This document shows positions 59,277 to 64,000 of a stretch of 64,000 nt of DNA, one piece after another. The DNA is from G965219965 sp965219965 (GTDB taxonomy: Bacteria; Pseudomonadota; Alphaproteobacteria; RS24): NCBI GenBank assembly GCA_965219965.1, contig OZ244796.1:992001-1056000 (forward strand). Reading direction: 5' to 3'. The notes under the pieces are model-generated. The model ran no database searches. It saw only the letters and a list, made by a program, of their open reading frames with translations, and was not told where the DNA came from. Position 1 is the stretch's first letter. Each line of letters begins with the position of its first letter. Made by a program: the position numbers and the translations under genes.

Positions 59277-59701
59277 TGGCGCGTGAGATTTTGAAAATTA
59301 CAGTTGAAGCAGAAGTCACCGCCTTGCGCGTTTTGCGCCGCGCTTTGGAAAAGGCTCTCAATGCCGCCCTCACCCATACGGCTTTGCACAGCAAAATCCA
59401 AGATATGATGCTGGCGGCGGATGAGGCGGGGCAGAATATCATCCGCCATGCTTTTGGCGAAGCGGCAGAGGGGCAGATGACGCTCACCGTTCATTTATCA
59501 CCTAAAGTTTTACATATTTGCATCATAGACACCGCCCCGCTCATGGATTTAACGCAAATTCACCCGCGTGATTTAGACAATGTGCGCGAAGGCGGGTTGG
59601 GAACGCATTTTATCCGCACGCTGGCCGATAAGGCGGTTTGGCAGCATGAAAATGGCAAAAATCGGCTAGACATGGAATGGTATTTTGATAAGCCCGCCTA
59701 G
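59276..59701 (+). CDS. Anti-sigma factor serine kinase (RsbW/SpoIIAB-like HATPase)
   Basis: A 141-residue HATPase_c domain protein. The N box is MMLAADEAGQNIIRHAFGEA, followed by VLHICIIDTAPLMD and the G-rich EGGLGTHFIRTLAD lid. It should phosphorylate the STAS protein and, in the classical scheme, sequester a sigma factor or another target; no sigma gene lies alongside. Overlaps the phosphatase stop and, at its end, the convergent transglutaminase gene by four bases. Confidence 0.9.
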   Translation: MAREILKITVEAEVTALRVLRRALEKALNAALTHTALHSKIQDMMLAADEAGQNIIRHAFGEAAEGQMTLTVHLSPKVLHICIIDTAPLMDLTQIHPRDLDNVREGGLGTHFIRTLADKAVWQHENGKNRLDMEWYFDKPA

Positions 59702-61659
59702 CGGCGCATGGCGCGTTTTGCTTGGCGCAATAATTCGCGCATAAAGCGCACATCGCCGCGTCCGGTTTGGCGGGTGGAAAAAACATGCCGACACCATTTT
59801 TCTGCATAAAGCAAAATCTCTGGCGCAATATCGGGGTGGCTTTGGGCGACACGATAAGCATAAGCCAGCCGCCCTTCGGCCAAAGCGCGGCTGCTTTCAA
59901 TGCGTTTGCCAAAAGCGTGGAATTTTCTATCCAACACCACCATTGGGTCGCGCAGCAAAAACCGATGCAACAGAAAAAACGGCGTCATCAGCGCGATTGT
60001 GCCGACCACCCAAAAAATTAAATAAGACATAATGCGTTGCGCGCTTAAATCGGCAAAAAACGCCGCCCGCGATTGGCTATCATAAAGCGCAATATCATTA
60101 TTCAACTGCACGAAAAAATTATCTACCCAGCGCACCCAACGTTGCAAACGCGCATGGGCGGAATCATCATCACGCGGCTGTTCCACCAAAGCCGTCACTG
60201 AAACCCCGCCCGCCATATCACCCGAAGGCGAAACGGGCGGGACAAGCGTGGTTGGGTCAAAGCGTTGCCAAATATCGCCCAGCTTAACTTCCACCCAAGC
60301 ATGGGCATCGGATTGGCGCACCAGCACATAATTGCCAAATTCATTCCACGCCCCGCCCGAATAGCCGACAATAACATTGGCCGCAATGCCCGCCGCCCGC
60401 AAAGCTGTCGCCATCGCCATGGCATAATGGCTGCAATAGCCTTGCTTGCGGTCAAAAAAGAAGCTGTCAATTTTATGCCCGCTTAGCTTTTGCGGCGTGA
60501 GGGTATAACCATAGCCTTGGGTGGCAAAATGCTGCATTAAATAACGCGCAAAGGCGCGGTCACTGCCCAAAGCGGCGCGTTTTTCCCGCGCCCATTGGGT
60601 CAGGCGCGGCTGGTCAGAAATACGCATAATTTCTGGCAGGCTGGCCGTCATCACGGCCCCACGGGCGGATTTAATTTTCCAACTGCGGATATTTTGATGC
60701 TTTTCTTCCCCAATTAAAAGCTCGCCGCCTTGCGACATATAAGTCCAAGTCGGCGCGCTATTAACAGCTGGCGTGTCTAGCACGGGCAACCAAACCCGAT
60801 AAGGTTTATTATGCCGCACACGATAGGCCACATTGGCGGGCATTTTGTTAATGGCCGCTTTGGCAGGGCGGGCAGAAATGCCGCGTGACCATTTGCCGTG
60901 ATTATCTTCGCTCAGCACATAAACGCGCCAATAAAGTGTGTCGGCTTCTTTTGGTTTGGCCGAAAGAAAAGCACGAAACGCAATTTCACTATTTTGCACA
61001 ACAGAAGAAAAACGCCCCATATCCAATTCATCTGTTACGCCCGATGAGGCTTCGCCATTTTGAAACCCGCTTAGCTCGCCATTATCCATGCGCGGCAAAA
61101 TGAGAAAAACCAAAACAGTGACGAAAAAACAACCGCCTAAAATACTCAGCACAGGCAAAAGCCGCAAGCGCAAACCCGATAGCGGCATGCGGTTAAAGCG
61201 CAAAATAAAAATCGCAATATAAAAAACCACGCTCACCAATATCAGCACAAATAAAAGCAGTTGCGCCGATAGCACCATCACGCAAAGGGCGGAAAATATC
61301 ACCGCCAATAAATTAAACGGATTGGGCAGGCCGCGCCTATCAAGCTGCTCTGGCACGCCAAAAAGCAGCACCAGCCCCATAAAAAACCCCTCATTGGGCG
61401 GCGGCACAAGCCCGTAAAACAGCCAAAAACTCGCCGCCAGTGTCGCCAGCACCGCGCCCATGCGCCCATAAGAAGGCCGCATAAGCACAAAGCCCCATAA
61501 GGCCAACCAATTTGCCAGCAAAACCCAATGGACATAATAAGCACTGGCCGCAGCAATGGGCAGGCTGGCCAGCATCAGCAAAAACGCGCTGAGCCTTATT
61601 TCGCCCTCAGGTAAGCGGGGCAGACGGGGTGCATTTTTATCAAGCACGCGCAAGGGCAT
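59698..61659 (-). CDS. Membrane-anchored transglutaminase-like protein (TgpA/DUF3488)
   Basis: It has 653 residues: N-terminal block of about seven helices (residues 25-195, DUF3488), a periplasmic transglutaminase domain with the Cys in DRKQGYCSHYAMAMATALRA, His in QSDAHAWVEVKLGD and Asp in WQRFDPTTLVPP, one further helix (YLIFWVVGTIALMTPFFLL) and a cytoplasmic C-terminal helical domain. ATG 61659 has GCGAGG upstream and overlaps the DUF58 gene. The family is essential in Pseudomonas aeruginosa (TgpA); its substrate is not known. Confidence 0.9.
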   Translation of the reverse strand: MPLRVLDKNAPRLPRLPEGEIRLSAFLLMLASLPIAAASAYYVHWVLLANWLALWGFVLMRPSYGRMGAVLATLAASFWLFYGLVPPPNEGFFMGLVLLFGVPEQLDRRGLPNPFNLLAVIFSALCVMVLSAQLLLFVLILVSVVFYIAIFILRFNRMPLSGLRLRLLPVLSILGGCFFVTVLVFLILPRMDNGELSGFQNGEASSGVTDELDMGRFSSVVQNSEIAFRAFLSAKPKEADTLYWRVYVLSEDNHGKWSRGISARPAKAAINKMPANVAYRVRHNKPYRVWLPVLDTPAVNSAPTWTYMSQGGELLIGEEKHQNIRSWKIKSARGAVMTASLPEIMRISDQPRLTQWAREKRAALGSDRAFARYLMQHFATQGYGYTLTPQKLSGHKIDSFFFDRKQGYCSHYAMAMATALRAAGIAANVIVGYSGGAWNEFGNYVLVRQSDAHAWVEVKLGDIWQRFDPTTLVPPVSPSGDMAGGVSVTALVEQPRDDDSAHARLQRWVRWVDNFFVQLNNDIALYDSQSRAAFFADLSAQRIMSYLIFWVVGTIALMTPFFLLHRFLLRDPMVVLDRKFHAFGKRIESSRALAEGRLAYAYRVAQSHPDIAPEILLYAEKWCRHVFSTRQTGRGDVRFMRELLRQAKRAMRR

Positions 61660-62638
61660 TGAGTGCCTCGCATCTTTGGGCGTCATCGTGAATAGGAAAA
61701 GACGCGCCGTCTAATATCATTAAAGCGGGCTGGCGGGCGCGTTCGCACACTAATATGCCGCCGCATAAATAAGACAAAGCCGCCTCGCGGGGCATTGTGT
61801 CGTCAGCTTTAAGCAAAACTTCGCCGCTATCGGGCGCGGTGAAATCGCGGATAAGCATTTCACGGGTGGTGGCGAAACGTTTCCAATTTATGCGCGAGGG
61901 CAAATCACCATCTTCAAATGGGCGCGGGTCTTTTGGCTCTTCAATTTCAAATTCCTGCTGGCCGCGCCCAATGGCGGCATCATAAGGCCGCCCGCCCAAA
62001 TAGGGATAGGATTTTAGCGGGCGTTCATCGGGGCGTGGACAAATTAAAATTTTTTCGGGCGGGCGTAGCCATGTCCAACAACGCACAATGCCGAAAGGAA
62101 AAAAGGTTTGTATTTTAATCGGCGGCAAATCATGCACGCCGCGCTGGGCGCGTAAAACGGGCAGCATTTGATAAGCCGCCCCCGATTGCACATTAAGCGG
62201 ATAGGCTTGATGCGGCGCAAGCGGCGCACATAGCTCAATGTGAAAACTTGGCGGGCGGCGTTTTAAGCTCATGGTTATTTTTTGTATTTCGCCTGCAAAA
62301 TAGCGCGGCTGAATATGCACGCCGACTCTAAACCCTTGCAAATTACGCGCAGAAGAAATCAGCGACAGCACAAAAAGCAGAAATAAAAATATCACCCCCA
62401 GCAAAATAAAATTATTTTGCACCTTATAGCCGAGCATAAAACCCGCCAACATTAAAAACCCAACATAAAGCCCATAGCGATTGGGCATAATAAATAAATC
62501 GGCTTGGCTTAATGTTTTTTCATTTCCCTGCCAGCCGCTTTGCATTTTTTCTTTTTTCTTATGGCGCAGGGAAAGCCTGTCAATCCAATGCAAAGCATTG
62601 GTGCTTTTTAACCGAATATGGGGAGCAAAAAGCGGCAT
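61640..62638 (-). CDS. DUF58 domain protein
   Basis: It has 332 residues. Two helices near residues 55-95 (GLYVGFLMLAGFMLGYKV and ILLGVIFLFLLFVLSL) are followed by a beta-rich segment and the DUF58 core LPSRINWKRFATTREMLIRD, preceded by EEPKDPRPFEDGD. DUF58 proteins travel with MoxR ATPases and transglutaminases, as here. A cytoplasmic von Willebrand-like fold at the C-terminus is expected but not obvious. Confidence 0.88.
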   Translation of the reverse strand: MPLFAPHIRLKSTNALHWIDRLSLRHKKKEKMQSGWQGNEKTLSQADLFIMPNRYGLYVGFLMLAGFMLGYKVQNNFILLGVIFLFLLFVLSLISSARNLQGFRVGVHIQPRYFAGEIQKITMSLKRRPPSFHIELCAPLAPHQAYPLNVQSGAAYQMLPVLRAQRGVHDLPPIKIQTFFPFGIVRCWTWLRPPEKILICPRPDERPLKSYPYLGGRPYDAAIGRGQQEFEIEEPKDPRPFEDGDLPSRINWKRFATTREMLIRDFTAPDSGEVLLKADDTMPREAALSYLCGGILVCERARQPALMILDGASFPIHDDAQRCEALNALARA

Positions 62639-62653
62639 GATATTTCCAATGCC

Positions 62654-63577
62654 TTACGGCACTTGCACCTCGCTCACCAATCCGGCAATGCGGCTTTCGG
62701 CTTCTTGCGGCTTGATTGGCAGACGATGGCGCAAAGCACCCGTCAGCACGGCTTGCACATCTTCGGGCAGCACATGTTGGCGGCCCATAATCAAGGCACG
62801 GGCTTGCGCCAACCCTTTAATTTGTAGCAAAGCCCGCACAGAAAGGCGCGGCAAAACCGCATTGCGAATATGGGCGGCAAGGTTTTGCATATAGGTGATG
62901 ATTTTTTTATCCACTTCAATTTTTTTACTGCTTTCGCATAAATGCAAAAAATCCCCACGCGCCAAAATCGGGGTGGCGGTTTCGTCAAAACCCGCGCACG
63001 CTTGGGTGGTGCTTAAAATATCGGCCTCTGTATCAGGCGTGGGCAAACCCAAAGAAAAAGAAACAGCAAAACGGTCAAGCTGCGATTCAGGCAAAGGCGA
63101 CACGCCGATTTGCTCGCCCGGATTTTGCGTAGCAATAAGCAAAAAAGGCTCAGGCAAAGCGTGGCGCACCCCGTCAATGCTGGCATGGCCTTCCGCCATC
63201 GCTTCCAACAACGCGCTTTGCGATTTGCTTGGCGCACGGTTCAGCTCATCGGCCAGCAAAATTTGCGCGAAAAGCGGACCACGCCGAAAAGTAAAACTGC
63301 CCGTTTCGGGGCTAAACACATTCACGCCCAAAATATCAGACGGCATGGTGTCATTGGTGCATTGCAAGCGTTTCCAATCCAGCCCAAGATGATGGCTAAA
63401 GGCACGCGCCAGCGAGGTTTTGCCCGTGCCGGGCGCGTCTTCAATCAACACATGGCCGCCCGACAAAAACGCCGACAAAGCCAGTTCAATTTGCGGGCGT
63501 TTGTCGCGCACATGAAGCAAAACGGCATCAACCGTTTCTTCCAGCAAGTCTTGTAAATCGGATTGGGCTTGGGACAT
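62654..63577 (-). CDS. MoxR-family AAA+ ATPase
   Basis: A 307-residue chaperone-like ATPase. Walker A is LIEDAPGTGKTSLARAFS, Walker B ILLADELNRAPSKSQSALLE, sensor 1 PFLLIATQNP and the arginine finger region SQLDRFAVSF. It acts with the DUF58 and transglutaminase genes downstream in a conserved three-gene unit. The start is ATG 63577; sequence further upstream in this frame is not conserved in character. Confidence 0.92.
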   Translation of the reverse strand: MSQAQSDLQDLLEETVDAVLLHVRDKRPQIELALSAFLSGGHVLIEDAPGTGKTSLARAFSHHLGLDWKRLQCTNDTMPSDILGVNVFSPETGSFTFRRGPLFAQILLADELNRAPSKSQSALLEAMAEGHASIDGVRHALPEPFLLIATQNPGEQIGVSPLPESQLDRFAVSFSLGLPTPDTEADILSTTQACAGFDETATPILARGDFLHLCESSKKIEVDKKIITYMQNLAAHIRNAVLPRLSVRALLQIKGLAQARALIMGRQHVLPEDVQAVLTGALRHRLPIKPQEAESRIAGLVSEVQVP

Positions 63578-63719
63578 CACAAACTCTAAAAACGCAACAA
63601 CTCTTAAAAAACACAAAAATTTCCCCCAATCAACCATGCGAACGGCAAATTGGCGGCAAATTTTCAAAACTCTGCCAAGTGTAGCATAATGGACAATCGC
63701 CCGCCGCTGCGCCACACGC

Positions 63720-64000
63720 TTACCCGCCGGCCAAATCGCCTGCGGAGAAAATCGGCAAATAAAGCGCGACCACCATCGCGCCCACCATGCCGCCAACAAA
63801 CACAATCATGATAGGCTCAATGACGGTGGACAGCCCTTCCACCACGGCGTCAAATTCTTCCTCATAATATCTAGCAATGGAGTTGAGCATTTCTTCCATA
63901 TTGCCCGTGCGTTCGCCTACGGCGAGGAGTTGCGAAAAAGCAACGGGGAAGATTTTTTCCTGCCCGAACAAAACCGATAATTCAATGCCCGACATCACAT
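63720..64000 (-). CDS. pilC: Type IV pilus/T2SS inner-membrane platform protein PilC/GspF (partial)
   Basis: The C-terminal 92 residues visible: SQLLAVGERTGNMEEMLNSI, YYEEEFDAVVEGLSTVIEPI, then the last helix MIVFVGGMVGAMVVALYLPI followed by FSAGDL, all typical of the second GspF domain. The gene continues past the right edge. With pilT, pilD, secretin and pilins in the window this is most likely PilC of the same pilus, with pilB possibly beyond the edge. Confidence 0.92.
   Translation of the reverse strand, partial: VMSGIELSVLFGQEKIFPVAFSQLLAVGERTGNMEEMLNSIARYYEEEFDAVVEGLSTVIEPIMIVFVGGMVGAMVVALYLPIFSAGDLAGG

Overview
This is 64 kb of an alphaproteobacterial chromosome at roughly 50% G+C. 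The evidence is the gene order coxB-coxA-ctaB-coxF-ctaG-coxC-surf1-thrC, a PopZ/DUF2497 gene, a BamF/DUF3035 lipoprotein after lspA, DUF2093 and TIGR01459 genes, the proteobacterial GCS2-type GshA, and a groESL promoter that fits the alphaproteobacterial RpoH consensus (CTTGAC, 17 nt, CTATTT). I cannot name the order or genus. I see no rRNA, tRNA, CRISPR array, intact insertion sequence or prophage. Most of the window is densely packed core genome with one-base and four-base gene overlaps.

Layout. 1-2860: redox genes (peroxiredoxin, a stand-alone DsbD N-terminal domain protein), yqgE and a membrane protein of unknown role. 2857-10003: threonine synthase and the full aa3-type cytochrome c oxidase operon, including a 59-residue CoxF. 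10234-15215: tldD, then two paralogous subtilisin-like lipoproteins and a small exported protein that looks like an outer-membrane barrel. 15223-20510: gshA, rsmE, ubiA, tldE and an inositol-monophosphatase-family gene. 20587-25594: a lipid A/Kdo operon (MsbA-like exporter, waaA, lpxK, lpxL). 25616-34901: M23 peptidase, DUF2093, xseA, purD, rsmD, rluB, tadA, mutL and hisS. 34902-37414: an AT-rich island followed by a fusion of a helix-turn-helix domain to HisZ, then a hisG with an odd 3' end. 37415-39878: a structured intergenic region and groESL. 39942-45612: HAD hydrolase, ribF, ileS, lspA, bamF. 45792-49002: a CHASE2 adenylate/guanylate cyclase paired with a metallo-beta-lactamase-fold hydrolase. 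49065-57235 plus the right edge: scattered type IV pilus genes (three pilin-like proteins, a large MshL/PilQ-like secretin, prepilin peptidase, PilT-like ATPase, a candidate major pilin, and a PilC/GspF fragment at 63720-64000), with popZ between secretin and prepilin peptidase. 57405-59701: a partner-switching module (STAS protein, GAF-PP2C phosphatase, HATPase kinase). 59698-63577: the MoxR-DUF58-transglutaminase cluster.

The most unusual object is the HTH-HisZ fusion at 35562. HisZ is normally only the regulatory subunit of the short form of ATP phosphoribosyltransferase. Here it carries a Cro/YdaS-like DNA-binding domain at its N-terminus and is preceded by about 600 bases of AT-rich, palindrome-filled, gene-free DNA. 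That suggests a histidine-sensing enzyme subunit that also acts as a transcription regulator. Second-rank observations are the S8 lipoprotease pair with its downstream barrel candidate, an LpxL whose catalytic acid is replaced by Asn, the STAS antagonist with a long acidic tail beside the pilin gene, a hairpin-rich element upstream of groESL, and tandem GAGGC-GTAA-GCCTC palindromes downstream of popZ.
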